This document shows positions 11,316 to 20,645 of a stretch of DNA of 64,000 nucleotides, in pieces. Source of the DNA: Zhouia spongiae (GTDB lineage Bacteria > Bacteroidota > Bacteroidia > Flavobacteriales > Flavobacteriaceae); NCBI RefSeq assembly GCF_022760175.1, contig NZ_CP094326.1, positions 3,150,804 to 3,214,803 on the forward strand, written 5' to 3'. The position numbers and the translations under genes were made by a program. Under the pieces are notes generated by a model that saw only the letters and a program-made list of their open reading frames with translations, was not told the origin of the DNA and did not search any database. Within the stretch, counting starts at the first letter, position 1, and the number at the start of each line of letters is the position of its first letter.

Positions 11316-11624
11316 CTATTTGACCTCTATAAACTTATCCTTTGAAGGTTTTCTTCCTTTGAATACGTGAATATAGAACCACATAATAGTAAATGTGGGG
11401 ATGATGTCGAGCCCCGGAACTATTTCCTCTACAAAGGAGACGACACCTCCCACCTGCCCTGCTCTTCCTTTGTACAACCGTGTCATTATCCATCCTGAAA
11501 CAGGTGCCCATATAATATCAGAGAACTCTCCTATTCCGGGGATCATAAAAGAGACCATTCCGATAAGATCTAAAAAAATACTGAGAATTAATTTTTTATA
11601 CTTTCCGTTTTTGTTTTTCGACAT
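11316..11624 (-). CDS. Small membrane protein of unknown function
   Basis: 102 residues. A basic start (MSKNKNGKYKK) precedes two or three hydrophobic stretches: LILSIFLDLIGMVSFMIPGIGEF, IIWAPVSGWIMTRLY and IIPTFTIMWFYIHVF. It resembles small flavobacterial membrane proteins of unknown function. It is read in the same direction as folE and starts 12 bp after the folE stop, so it is probably co-transcribed with folE and msrA. Confidence 0.65.
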   Translation of the reverse strand: MSKNKNGKYKKLILSIFLDLIGMVSFMIPGIGEFSDIIWAPVSGWIMTRLYKGRAGQVGGVVSFVEEIVPGLDIIPTFTIMWFYIHVFKGRKPSKDKFIEVK

Positions 11625-11636
11625 TTAAATTTCAAT

Positions 11637-12233
11637 TTAGCGTAAATCCGAACTTATTAGTTTTAAAAATTCATTTCGGGTCTCATTCTTTTCAAATTGT
11701 CCCCTGAAACCTGAAGTTGTTGTTACAGAATTCTGTTTTTGAACTCCGCGCATCATCATACACAAATGTGCCGCCTCTATCACCACGGCAACGCCCTGTG
11801 GTTTGAGGGTGCGGTCTATACAGTCTAGAATTTCCTGTGTAAGTCTTTCCTGAACTTGTAACCGCCTGGCAAAAACATCAACAACCCTCGGTATTTTGCT
11901 CAACCCTACTATCTTACCGTTAGGGATATATGCTACATGCGCCTTTCCATAAAATGGAAGTAAATGATGTTCACACAACGAATAGATTTCTATGTCTTTT
12001 ATAAGTATCATTTCATTGTAGTTCTCACTGAACATGGCACTTTTAAGTATTGCTTCGGCATCCTGATGATATCCTTGCGTTAAAAACATCATCGCTTTGG
12101 CCGCCCTTTCAGGGGTTTTAACCAGTCCTTCTCTTCCCGTGTCTTCTCCAAGTCCTTCTATGATATCTTTATATCTTTCCCTGACTTCATCGGTAATTTT
12201 GATATTGTATTCTTCTTTATGGCTATAAGGCAT
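11637..12233 (-). CDS. folE: GTP cyclohydrolase I
   Basis: Converts GTP to dihydroneopterin triphosphate, the first step of tetrahydrofolate synthesis. 198 residues. Seen: the zinc/substrate motif [18 protein letters not shown] with Cys and both His, a second zinc Cys in [16 protein letters not shown], and SGFRGQF near the C-terminus. It sits five bases downstream of msrA on the same strand, suggesting one transcript. Confidence 0.97.
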   Translation of the reverse strand: MPYSHKEEYNIKITDEVRERYKDIIEGLGEDTGREGLVKTPERAAKAMMFLTQGYHQDAEAILKSAMFSENYNEMILIKDIEIYSLCEHHLLPFYGKAHVAYIPNGKIVGLSKIPRVVDVFARRLQVQERLTQEILDCIDRTLKPQGVAVVIEAAHLCMMMRGVQKQNSVTTTSGFRGQFEKNETRNEFLKLISSDLR

Positions 12234-12238
12234 CTTTA

Positions 12239-12775
12239 TTATTTTATTTTATTTCCGTAATAATGTTTCAGATTCTTGATTTTCGGAGCTATTACCAGCC
12301 GGCAATACGCTTCCTCCGGGTGTAACTTAAAATATTGCTGATGTTCTTTTTCCGCATTATAAAAATCATTCAGAGGTTCTATTGTTGTTACTATCGGTTT
12401 TGAAAAGACTCTTTCTTTTTCAAGCAATTCTATAAACGACTCTGCTTGCTCCTTCTGGTTATTATCGGCATAAAAAATCACCGACCTGTATTGGGGGCCT
12501 TCATCAGGTCCCTGCTTATTATAAGTTGTCGGATCGTGCGTGGCAAAAAATATTTCCATTAGTGAAAGAAAAGAAATTATATTCTCATTATAAAATATTT
12601 TAACAGCTTCTACATGTCCGGTATCTCCTTTTATCACCTCCTTATAAACAGGATCTTTCGTTTGTCCCCCTGTATAACCGGAAACAACACTCTTCACTCC
12701 TGCAAGTCTGCTAAAAACAGCTTCCGTACACCAAAAACATCCCCCTGCAAAAACAGTGTAACTTACATTTGTCAT
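12239..12775 (-). CDS. msrA: Peptide-methionine (S)-S-oxide reductase
   Basis: Repairs oxidised methionine (S-epimer). 178 residues, cytosolic form: the start [21 protein letters not shown] carries the catalytic Cys in GGCFWC. The motifs GYTGG, GHVEAV and EEAYCRLVI are also family-typical. There is no MsrB fusion and no signal peptide. It leads a minus-strand group with folE and a small membrane protein. Confidence 0.95.
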   Translation of the reverse strand: MTNVSYTVFAGGCFWCTEAVFSRLAGVKSVVSGYTGGQTKDPVYKEVIKGDTGHVEAVKIFYNENIISFLSLMEIFFATHDPTTYNKQGPDEGPQYRSVIFYADNNQKEQAESFIELLEKERVFSKPIVTTIEPLNDFYNAEKEHQQYFKLHPEEAYCRLVIAPKIKNLKHYYGNKIK

Positions 12776-13069
12776 AGATACCCAATGGTTATAATCAACT
12801 TATTTTCAGATAAGTTGTTGTGACTAATATACTAAAATTACCATTATGCTTTTAACATTTATTTAAGACGACATATTCTGCCTGTCTTATAGTTTTGACC
12901 AACCGTGATCATTCAGAAAGTTTGCAAAGCGTATTCAGGCAAAATAGCAGCGCAGGTGATTTCTTGGGCCTGTATATTTAATCGATGGATATAACCTGTG
13001 ATTCTTTTAAAGGGTAATTTTTTCAGAATTTGTCGCGGAATGATTACTTTCACGCTATAATTCGATAAA
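12776..13069. other. Divergent intergenic region msrA / ABC ATPase
   Basis: 294 bp without a convincing gene. It holds an AACTTAT-tttcag-ATAAGTT hairpin near 12798-12817 and an AAGAC/GTCTT hairpin about 12867-12890. A near-consensus promoter element lies upstream of the ABC gene (TTTG near 13029 and TTACTTTC near 13043). A 29-codon open stretch around 12909-12998 has no recognisable product. Confidence 0.4.
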
Positions 13070-13741
13070 ATGATCCAAGCTTCAAACATTCATAAAACTT
13101 TTGGCTCCCTTGAAGTGTTAAAAGGAGTTGATTTACATATTAAAAAGAGTGAAGTAGTTTCCGTTGTCGGAGCTTCAGGTGCCGGAAAAACCACTTTATT
13201 ACAAATTTTGGGAACCCTCGATACCGCAGACAAGCAGCCGCTATGCGATCTAAAAATAAACGGTACCAGGATAAACCATTTAAAAGACAAGGAATTGGCT
13301 AAGTTCAGAAATGAACATATCGGTTTTATCTTTCAGTTTCATCAGTTACTGCCTGAATTTACTGCTTTGGAAAATGTTTGTATTCCGGCATATATTAAAA
13401 AAATTTCAAAACCCGATGCGGAAAGAAAGGCAAAAGAATTATTGGAATATTTAGGACTTTCCCACAGAGTCGATCATAAACCTGGTGAGCTTTCGGGAGG
13501 AGAACAGCAAAGGGTCGCTGTAGCCAGAGCTTTAATTAACAATCCTTCTGTTGTTTTTGCCGATGAACCTAGCGGAAACCTCGATTCAGAAGGAGCCGAT
13601 AATCTCCATAAATTATTTTTCGACTTGAGGGACCGGTTTGGACAAACCTTTGTGATTGTCACCCACAATGAAGAACTTGCCAATATGGCTGATCGAAAAT
13701 TAGTGATGGTTGATGGTAAAATTGTAGATGAAGATAAATAA
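13070..13741 (+). CDS. ABC transporter ATP-binding protein, LolD/MacB type
   Basis: 223-residue ATPase. Walker [11 protein letters not shown]-loop [16 protein letters not shown], signature [15 protein letters not shown], Walker [13 protein letters not shown], and H-switch VTHNEEL. The sequence type is that of LolD, which powers lipoprotein release from the inner membrane. No permease gene is adjacent, so the membrane partner is encoded elsewhere. The next gene starts six bases later. Confidence 0.9.
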   Translation: MIQASNIHKTFGSLEVLKGVDLHIKKSEVVSVVGASGAGKTTLLQILGTLDTADKQPLCDLKINGTRINHLKDKELAKFRNEHIGFIFQFHQLLPEFTALENVCIPAYIKKISKPDAERKAKELLEYLGLSHRVDHKPGELSGGEQQRVAVARALINNPSVVFADEPSGNLDSEGADNLHKLFFDLRDRFGQTFVIVTHNEELANMADRKLVMVDGKIVDEDK

Positions 13742-13747
13742 GCGGTT

Positions 13748-14512
13748 ATGACTCACCATGAGTTAAAAGAATTTTTAGATGAAAAGGTAATTACCTACAA
13801 TAATCCTGAGTTTATTGAAACTGATCCTATTCAGGTTCCACACAAATTTTCAATAAAGGAAGATATTGAAATTGCAGGTTTTTTTGCTTCTACAATTGCA
13901 TGGGGAAACAGAAAAACTATTATTGTAAATGCAAAAAAAATGATGGCGCTGATGGGAAATGCCCCATATGATTTTATAATGTCGTCCACAACAGACGACC
14001 ATGAACGCCTGGAAACATTTGTACACAGGACTTTCAACGGTCAGGATTTTATTCAGTTTATAATTTCATTACGTCATATCTATCAGAACTATAATGGGCT
14101 GGAAGCTGTTTTTACGAAATATGCCAAGGAGGATTCCCTGCAAGAATCCATATCCATGTTTAAAAAGGTGTTTTTTGAACGAGAACATTTAAGAAGAACA
14201 CAGAAACATATTTCAGATCCATTGAAAGGCTCTGCCGCTAAACGAATTAATATGTTCTTGCGTTGGATGGTCAGGCCTGATGATACAGGTGTCGACCTGG
14301 GAATATGGAAAAGCCTTTCCCCTGCCCAGCTATCTTGTCCGCTAGACGTTCACTCAGGTAACGTAGCGCGTAAATTAGGTTTACTTACCAGAAAACAAAA
14401 TGATGCCAAAGCGCTGTTGGAATTAGATTCCGGCTTAAGGTCACTGGACCCTCGGGATCCCGTTAAATATGATTTTGCCCTCTTTGGGTTAGGGGTATTT
14501 GAAAAATTTTAA
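13748..14512 (+). CDS. TIGR02757 family protein (helix-hairpin-helix glycosylase-like)
   Basis: 254 residues belonging to a conserved Bacteroidota family (TIGR02757) with weak resemblance to the endonuclease III/HhH DNA glycosylase fold. Visible family segments: FASTIAWGNRKTII, DPLKGSAAKRINMFLRWMV and LSCPLDVHSGNVARKLGLL. Biochemical activity is not established. It is tightly coupled to the ABC ATPase upstream and ends two bases before the ATG of a Crp-like regulator. Confidence 0.8.
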   Translation: MTHHELKEFLDEKVITYNNPEFIETDPIQVPHKFSIKEDIEIAGFFASTIAWGNRKTIIVNAKKMMALMGNAPYDFIMSSTTDDHERLETFVHRTFNGQDFIQFIISLRHIYQNYNGLEAVFTKYAKEDSLQESISMFKKVFFEREHLRRTQKHISDPLKGSAAKRINMFLRWMVRPDDTGVDLGIWKSLSPAQLSCPLDVHSGNVARKLGLLTRKQNDAKALLELDSGLRSLDPRDPVKYDFALFGLGVFEKF

Positions 14513-14513
14513 G

Positions 14514-15086
14514 ATGTCTGAAAATCAACTGTATGAATATTTAAAGAGGTATGTTTCAATCAATCATGATGAAATAGGATTATTGTTCGAATATATCAGG
14601 GAAGAAAGCTTCAAGAATAAAGAATACCTGTTACAGCAAGGAGATATATGCAGATATAAATATTTTATCCTGAACGGACTTGTAAGGACTTACCACATCG
14701 ATGATAAAGGGACTGAAAAAATTACGCAATTCGCCATAGAAAACTGGTGGGTTAGCAATATCGAAAGTTTTGTTTTGGAGAGGCCTTCCGAGCAATACAT
14801 ACAGGCTATTGAAAACACTACGGTTCTTAAAATATCCAAAGAGGATCTCGAATCGGCATTTCAGAAAATCCCTAAACTCGAAAGGGCATTCAGAATGATC
14901 ACCGAAAATATGCTTATTGCCATACAAAGACGCTACGAGTTTTATCAGAAAAAAAGCAGTAAAGAACGTTATCAGTATATGGTAGATTCGCTCCCCGGTT
15001 TTACACAAAGGGTACCACAGTACATGATTGCATCTTATTTAGAAATTTCACCTGAATACTTAAGCACAGTCCGAAAAGGATCATAA
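14514..15086 (+). CDS. Crp/Fnr-family transcriptional regulator
   Basis: 190 residues from the ATG at 14514; an upstream in-frame TTG at 14499 is less likely because it lies inside the preceding gene. N-terminal cyclic-nucleotide-binding-like beta-roll (LLQQGDICRYKYFILNGLVRTY) and a C-terminal helix-turn-helix IASYLEISPEYLSTVRK. No Cys cluster for an FeS ligand is seen, so it is not a classical Fnr. It precedes an AhpD-like and a DoxX gene by 82 bp, a frequent arrangement in Flavobacteriia in which the regulator controls that pair (inference). Confidence 0.85.
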   Translation: MSENQLYEYLKRYVSINHDEIGLLFEYIREESFKNKEYLLQQGDICRYKYFILNGLVRTYHIDDKGTEKITQFAIENWWVSNIESFVLERPSEQYIQAIENTTVLKISKEDLESAFQKIPKLERAFRMITENMLIAIQRRYEFYQKKSSKERYQYMVDSLPGFTQRVPQYMIASYLEISPEYLSTVRKGS

Positions 15087-15168
15087 ATTTCATTTCTTAA
15101 GATATCTTAAGAAACAGCTGTACACTCCGCCATAATTTTGTATTCTATAATCAATACAATAACATATT

Positions 15169-15624
15169 ATGGTACGAATAACTGAAAAAGATATCCCAAA
15201 AGGATTTTATGAAAAATTAATGGCGGTTGAAAACTATTTCAAAGAACTTCCGTTGGATCTAAAATTGCTGGAACTAATAAGGTTACGTGTTGCACAACTT
15301 AATAAATGTGCCTATTGTGTAGACATGCATCATAAGGAACTTAAAAATGCCGGAGAAACGGAATTAAGGCTTTCTTCTGTCTGTGTCTGGCAGGAAACAC
15401 CATATTTTTCGGCAAAGGAACGCATTGTTCTCCGGTTTACGGAAGAGCTGACAATTTTAGATGACCGGTCTGTTTCTCAGGAATTGTTAGATAAACTCGG
15501 GACATTCTTTTCCAAAGATGAAATCTGCTATTTAACGCTGGTTATTGCTCAAATCAATACCTGGACCCGGCTTATGAGAACGTTTAGCTTCACACCGGGA
15601 AATTATCAGGTTCAAAAAAAGTGA
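15169..15624 (+). CDS. Carboxymuconolactone decarboxylase / AhpD-like protein
   Basis: 151 residues of the AhpD-like fold. The redox motif is CAYC followed by VDMHHKEL (Cys-x-x-Cys-x3-His), as in alkylhydroperoxidase AhpD. The remaining helices match (ERIVLRFTEELTIL; EICYLTLVIAQINTWTRL). Likely a peroxidase or thiol-disulphide protein; the electron donor is unknown. The DoxX gene follows after three bases. Confidence 0.88.
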   Translation: MVRITEKDIPKGFYEKLMAVENYFKELPLDLKLLELIRLRVAQLNKCAYCVDMHHKELKNAGETELRLSSVCVWQETPYFSAKERIVLRFTEELTILDDRSVSQELLDKLGTFFSKDEICYLTLVIAQINTWTRLMRTFSFTPGNYQVQKK

Positions 15625-15627
15625 AAA

Positions 15628-16020
15628 ATGAAATCGTATTATATTAAATTATTCCTAAGAATTGCCCTGGCTCTGGGGTTTTTATCGGCTGTAGCCGATA
15701 GACTGGGACTATGGGGGCAAGAGGTCTCGGTTTGGGGTAACTGGCAAAACTTTCAAACATATACACAATCACTTGTTCCGTATATGCCAGAAGTCTTCAT
15801 CCCGTTTATAGCTATAATCATCACACTGATGGAGGTTGTATTGGCGCTGCTGCTAATAATTGGTTTTCGGATTAAGATAACAGCGCTTGTCAGCGGTTAC
15901 CTGCTCTTGGTTTTTGCCGTTTCAATGACCTTGTTCTATGGAATAAAAGGGACTTTTGATTATGCTGTTTTTACCGCCGCTGCTGCTGCAATGGGGCTAA
16001 GCACCTTAAGCGATCAATAA
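15628..16020 (+). CDS. DoxX family membrane protein
   Basis: 130 residues with four hydrophobic helices, the DoxX layout: LFLRIALALGFLSAVADRLGL, a long loop, FIAIIITLMEVVLALLLIIGF, and two more. Members of the family accompany oxidative or thiol-stress genes, in line with the AhpD-like gene upstream. The precise activity is unknown. A terminator-like hairpin follows. Confidence 0.85.
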   Translation: MKSYYIKLFLRIALALGFLSAVADRLGLWGQEVSVWGNWQNFQTYTQSLVPYMPEVFIPFIAIIITLMEVVLALLLIIGFRIKITALVSGYLLLVFAVSMTLFYGIKGTFDYAVFTAAAAAMGLSTLSDQ

Positions 16021-16047
16021 CTTAGTCAAATCACACTAAGGTTTATT

Positions 16048-16087
16048 AGCAATAATGGATAGCTTTTCCGTTCATTATTGCTTTTTT
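16048..16087 (+). terminator. Terminator after the DoxX gene
   Basis: Stem AGCAATAATG (16048-16057) with CATTATTGCT (16073-16082), 15-nt loop, then six T. A second small stem ACTAAG/CTTAGT sits just before it. Confidence 0.85.
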
Positions 16088-16285
16088 GGTATGGTGTTTT
16101 GAAGAAAACCAGATTTAATTAATTTTATAACCGTAAAATGAGAAGTGGTCTAAAAGATGTCAAAAGTGTCATTCTGCTTTATATGGGAATCTCATCACGT
16201 TGATTCACAAATTACAGGAAGAGCCTGAAACGGGTTCAGGTTGGCAAACAGGCTTTTAAACCTCTTCAGGTTTCTTTATAAGGTT

Positions 16286-17086
16286 ATGTATAAATACGGA
16301 ATAGTACTTGGAGGCGGTGGAGCACGTGGATTTGCTCATCTGGGAGTTTTAAAGGCCCTCGAAGAAAAAAACATCAGGCCTGATGTTGTATCGGGAGTAA
16401 GTGCCGGAGCTATCATAGGAGCTTTTATTGCTGCGGGGAAATCCGTCGATGAAACTTTCGAGATTATGAAATCTCACAGTTTTAGCGACCTTTCGAGTCT
16501 TCAGATACCTAAAACAGGGATATTTAATTTTCACAAACTCGAGAGTTTACTACAAACGGTACTGGGGAAAATTGATCTCAAAGAACTGCCTATTCCTTTT
16601 TATGTTGCAGCTACGGATGTGCTGAATGGTCATATTGAATATTTTAACGAGGGGGATCTTTCACAAATAGTAATGGCTTCTGCTTCCATTCCGGTATTAT
16701 TCTCGCCGATAAAAATTAATGACAGCTATTTTGTAGACGGCGGGGTGTTCAACAATACACCCATGGAACCTATTCGTTCCCTGTGTGAACACGTTATCAT
16801 TAGCAGCATAAGTCCCTTACAACGTATAAGTGAACTCGGTGGTATTACGGATATAGCCGGAAGGACATTCCAGCTTTCAGTAAACGCAGCAAATGAAGTA
16901 AAAAAGAAAGAGGCTGATCTTTATATAGAACCCCTGAAATTAAGGGAATACTCTTTATTTGACACGGCAAAAGCCGAAGATATGTTCAAGTTAGGATACG
17001 AATATACAAGCAATATGGATTTTACATTCGAGCAATCTTTATTTCAAAAAATAAAGTCCGGATTTTCCAGACTGTTTGAAAAATAG
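16286..17086 (+). CDS. Patatin-like phospholipase
   Basis: 266 residues from the ATG at 16286 (MYKYGIVLGGGGARG); an open stretch upstream starts with TTG and lacks homology. Seen: oxyanion motif GGGGARGFAHLG, nucleophile GVSAGA (GxSxG) and the DGG dyad Asp in YFVDGGVFNN. It resembles the RssA/YchK group of cytosolic patatin-like hydrolases rather than the larger barrel-fused forms. The substrate is not known. It lies 61 bp upstream of the BatA-like operon. Confidence 0.9.
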   Translation: MYKYGIVLGGGGARGFAHLGVLKALEEKNIRPDVVSGVSAGAIIGAFIAAGKSVDETFEIMKSHSFSDLSSLQIPKTGIFNFHKLESLLQTVLGKIDLKELPIPFYVAATDVLNGHIEYFNEGDLSQIVMASASIPVLFSPIKINDSYFVDGGVFNNTPMEPIRSLCEHVIISSISPLQRISELGGITDIAGRTFQLSVNAANEVKKKEADLYIEPLKLREYSLFDTAKAEDMFKLGYEYTSNMDFTFEQSLFQKIKSGFSRLFEK

Positions 17087-17147
17087 GACCATATTCCCCT
17101 GCCGGTCTATTATAAAATTATATATTTGATGTAAGCTTGTTTTTCGA

Positions 17148-19070
17148 ATGAACTTTAAACATCCTGATATCCTCTGGGCCCTTTTTTTATTGGTTATACC
17201 AATTATAGTCCACTTATTTCAATTACGTAAATTCAAAAAAACACCGTTCACGAATGTCCGGTTACTGAAAAAGATCAGTACCGAAACCCGGAAAAGTTCA
17301 GAATTAAAAAGATGGCTTGTTTTATTTGTCCGTATGTCGGCACTTGCATGTATTGTCATAGCTTTTGCTCAGCCATACATTGCTCGCAGGGATATTCAAA
17401 GCAAATTGACAGAGACAATTGTATATTTGGATAATTCGTTCAGCATGCAAGCCAAAGGAGCTAACGGACCTTTAATGCAACGCGCAATAAAAGAATTGAT
17501 AGATAACATATCTCTTAAAAGTTCGATTTCGGTCCTCACGAATAACGATTCATATAAAAGCCTTGGCCCGTCCTACCTTCAGGAAACATTATTAAATATA
17601 ACATATACGGATAAACAATATAGCTTTGATGAAGTAGTTCTAAAAGCCAAAGGAATGTTTTCAAACGATAGTACCAGTGTTAAAAATCTAATCTATATAT
17701 CCGACTTTCAGCTGAGAAATAGCACGGAGACATTTAATATTGATAAAAAAATCAATGTCAGGGCCGTAAAACTGACTCCGGAATCAATAAATAATATCTC
17801 CATCGACAGTATCTGTTTTAAAGATCATGCAAGTGGTACCAGAATGCTCTCTGTTCGGTTATCAAAAGAAGGAAATGTTAACGATAATATTCCTGTTTCC
17901 CTATTAGGTGAAGACAATAAATTATTAGCCAAAACGAGTGTGACATTTAACAGTTCAAACATCGCCGAGGCTTTGTTTAATGCTGCTAACCTGGAAGGAG
18001 TAAACGGTATGATCTCTATAGCAGACAATGGCTTGCTATACGACAACCAATTTTTCTTCTCCATCAACAGGCCGGAAAAAATCAACGTTCTGGTTATAAG
18101 TAATACAGACGATCAATTTCTTAAAAAGATTTATACTGATGATGAGTTTAATTATACTTCTTACCCTTTAAATCAGCTTGACTACAGTCGCCTGAATAAC
18201 AACAACCTTATTGTCCTTAATGAAGTAGCCCCCTCACAACCACTTGTCAATACCCTTGATAATTTAAAGAATTCAGGGATCAGCATCCTCGTCATTCCTG
18301 AATTATCAGATCGTATAAATACAGCCTATTACAAAAAAATAACGAATGTCTCTTTTGACAGCATAGCAAGGGGTTCAAAAAAACTGACAAGTATTAATTT
18401 TGATCACCCCCTCCTTTATGAGGTATTTGAGAACCGGGTATCTAATTTTCAATATCCAGAAGTAAATCAATATTATAGAACCAGCGGGGATTTTTCAACC
18501 ATACTGGGTTTTGAGAATAACGATCCGTTTCTCATCAGCAACGGTACGAACTATAGTTTTACCGCTTCACTGAACAGTAATAATTCCAACTTTAAAAATT
18601 CGCCTATCATCGTTCCTGTGCTATATAATATGGGAAAGAGAAGCTTATCGCTGCCAACGTTATATTATACCACAGAAGCCAATGAAGATATCGACCTGAA
18701 CATTTCGCTTGATCAGGATGAGACCGTTACGATTCGGAATGAGGAGTTTAACTTTATTCCCATACAGCAGAATTATGGAGAAAAAGTTCGCGTCAATACA
18801 AGTAACACGGTTACTAAGGCAGGACATTACGGAGTTTATGTCCGTGAGCAGCTATTACAACACTTAAGTTTTAACCATAACAGAAAAGAAAGCAATCTTC
18901 AATATCTGGATATCAATCAATTAAATAATATCAGTGTTTCAGAATCAATTCCGAGTTTATTTGAAGAGTTAAAATCAGAAAACAAAGTAAAGGAGCTTTG
19001 GAAATGGTTTGTTATTTTTGCACTAATATTTTTAATTGCTGAAACGCTCATCTTAAAATATCTTAAATGA
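17148..19070 (+). CDS. BatA-like membrane protein (aerotolerance regulator N-terminal domain)
   Basis: 640 residues. It opens with the BatA signature FKHPDILWALFLLVIPIIVHLFQLRKFKKTPFTNVRLLK and a second helix about residues 58-76, then a von Willebrand-like region starting IVYLDNSFSMQAKG (DxSxS metal-site form) and a long extracytoplasmic part. A last membrane helix sits at the C-terminus (WFVIFALIFLIAETLILKY). Common in Bacteroidota next to dihydroorotase-like genes; function unproven. Its stop overlaps the next start (ATGA). Confidence 0.85.
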   Translation: MNFKHPDILWALFLLVIPIIVHLFQLRKFKKTPFTNVRLLKKISTETRKSSELKRWLVLFVRMSALACIVIAFAQPYIARRDIQSKLTETIVYLDNSFSMQAKGANGPLMQRAIKELIDNISLKSSISVLTNNDSYKSLGPSYLQETLLNITYTDKQYSFDEVVLKAKGMFSNDSTSVKNLIYISDFQLRNSTETFNIDKKINVRAVKLTPESINNISIDSICFKDHASGTRMLSVRLSKEGNVNDNIPVSLLGEDNKLLAKTSVTFNSSNIAEALFNAANLEGVNGMISIADNGLLYDNQFFFSINRPEKINVLVISNTDDQFLKKIYTDDEFNYTSYPLNQLDYSRLNNNNLIVLNEVAPSQPLVNTLDNLKNSGISILVIPELSDRINTAYYKKITNVSFDSIARGSKKLTSINFDHPLLYEVFENRVSNFQYPEVNQYYRTSGDFSTILGFENNDPFLISNGTNYSFTASLNSNNSNFKNSPIIVPVLYNMGKRSLSLPTLYYTTEANEDIDLNISLDQDETVTIRNEEFNFIPIQQNYGEKVRVNTSNTVTKAGHYGVYVREQLLQHLSFNHNRKESNLQYLDINQLNNISVSESIPSLFEELKSENKVKELWKWFVIFALIFLIAETLILKYLK

Positions 19071-20335
19071 ACACCCTTTTAAAAGCTGTCAAAATAATTG
19101 ATCCGAACGGCGATCACCATTTAAAGACTAAAGATATTCTCATAGAAAATGGTATTATTTCTAAGATAGAAGATAAAATAGAAATCAAAGACAACATAAA
19201 GCTTGTCGAGATTGAGAACCTTCATGTCTCGCAAGGATGGTTTGATTCCAGTGTAAGTTTTGGAGAACCGGGTTTTGAAGAACGGGAAACGATTGGCAAC
19301 GGACTACGAACTGCTGCTAAAAGTGGATTTACTTCCGTAGCTGTGAACCCAAACTCCAATCCGGTAATAGACTCAAATGCCGATATCGGTTTCTTAAAAG
19401 CTAAAGCTTTTGGCAATGCTGTTGACCTTTATCCGGTTGGAGCATTAACCGTTAACAGTGAGGGTGTCGACCTTGCTGAACTTTTCGATATGAAAAATGC
19501 CGGGGCGGTTGCTTTCGGAGATTATCAGAAATCGGTTTCTAATGCCAACTTAATAAAGATAGCCCTACAATACGCTCAGAATTTTGAAGGTCTGATACTT
19601 TCTTTTCCCCTAGAAAAGAAAATAGCAGGCAAAGGAGTGGTTAATGAAGAGGTTGCATCGACAAAACTGGGGTTAAAAGGCATCCCCGCACTGGCAGAAG
19701 AATTGAATATTGCAAGAGACCTGTTCATCTTAGAATATACAGGAGGTAAATTACATATCCCTACCATTTCAACAGCCAAATCCGTACAACTTATTAAAGA
19801 AGCCAAAGCTAAAGGATTAGATGTTACCTGTAGCGTTGCTATCCATAATTTGGTCTTAACCGATGATATCCTTGACGAATTCAATGCCAATTACAAGGTA
19901 TTGCCGCCATTAAGAACCAAAAACGATGTGGAAGCCCTGATCATGGGAGTTAACGAGGGTGCTATAGATTTTGTTACCAGCGATCATAATCCTATTGATG
20001 TCGAACATAAAAAACTTGAGTTTGAGCATGCGCTATACGGCTCTATTGGTCTTGAAAGTGCTTTTGGTGTCCTGAACAGTATATTTGGAACCGAAAAGAC
20101 CGTAGATTTACTCATTAAGGGCAAAAAGCGTTTTGGAATTAACGAATCGGGTATAGCGACAGGTAATAAAGCAGACTTATCCCTTTTTGCTCCTGACGGT
20201 GTCTATACTTTTGGCCCGGAGCATATTCAATCTCAGTCTAAAAACAGTGCTTTCCTGGGCAGGAAATTAAAAGGGGTAGCTCTCGGCATATATAATAACG
20301 GACAATTGATAATTAATGGACAGGAATGTGAATAA
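19067..20335 (+). CDS. Dihydroorotase-like protein lacking the metal ligands (pseudo-dihydroorotase)
   Basis: 422-residue amidohydrolase-fold protein, annotated as dihydroorotase in relatives. The first metal motif expected as DxHxH reads FDSSVSFGEPG (residues 59-69), so both His are replaced by Ser. The downstream His in the HIxHxS motif is also changed (LHIPTIST). The late DH in TSDHNP remains. It therefore probably has no hydrolase activity and may be structural or regulatory, as known for some non-catalytic DHOase homologues that pair with aspartate transcarbamoylase. Overlaps the upstream and downstream genes by 4 and 20 bases. Confidence 0.85.
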   Translation: MNTLLKAVKIIDPNGDHHLKTKDILIENGIISKIEDKIEIKDNIKLVEIENLHVSQGWFDSSVSFGEPGFEERETIGNGLRTAAKSGFTSVAVNPNSNPVIDSNADIGFLKAKAFGNAVDLYPVGALTVNSEGVDLAELFDMKNAGAVAFGDYQKSVSNANLIKIALQYAQNFEGLILSFPLEKKIAGKGVVNEEVASTKLGLKGIPALAEELNIARDLFILEYTGGKLHIPTISTAKSVQLIKEAKAKGLDVTCSVAIHNLVLTDDILDEFNANYKVLPPLRTKNDVEALIMGVNEGAIDFVTSDHNPIDVEHKKLEFEHALYGSIGLESAFGVLNSIFGTEKTVDLLIKGKKRFGINESGIATGNKADLSLFAPDGVYTFGPEHIQSQSKNSAFLGRKLKGVALGIYNNGQLIINGQECE

Positions 20336-20645
20336 AGCAGGAAAAACTTCAGCTATTGTTAGTTATCTTACTATTGTGGGAGCCTTAATAGCTTTTTCTA
20401 TGAACATGGAACCCAAGAACGAATTTGCACGTTTTCATATCAGGCAGGCTTTCGGAATTCATTTACTATACATATCCATAGCCATTCTTCTTGGCTTCTT
20501 TCAGAATATATATGCCTATTATGGTTTCTGGATATTTTCTTTTGTTCTCTGGATATATGGTTTTACGGGAGCATTACAAGGACGAAAAACAATAGTCCCT
20601 CTGGTTGGCAATTTATTTCAAAAATGGTTTAAGTTTATTCAATAA
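20316..20645 (+). CDS. Small polytopic membrane protein (Tic20/DUF4870-like)
   Basis: 109 residues with three hydrophobic segments and the pattern EFARFHIRQAFGIHLLYI, which is shared by small bacterial membrane proteins related to DUF4870/Tic20. Function unknown. The ATG at 20316 lies inside the preceding gene (20-base overlap) and the stop overlaps the next ATG (TAATG), so expression is translationally coupled within the BatA-like operon. Confidence 0.75.
   Translation: MDRNVNKAGKTSAIVSYLTIVGALIAFSMNMEPKNEFARFHIRQAFGIHLLYISIAILLGFFQNIYAYYGFWIFSFVLWIYGFTGALQGRKTIVPLVGNLFQKWFKFIQ

Noticed and set aside
12909-12998. Open stretch of 29 codons upstream of the ABC ATPase gene
   Set aside because: No start codon context, no recognisable family, length well within chance.
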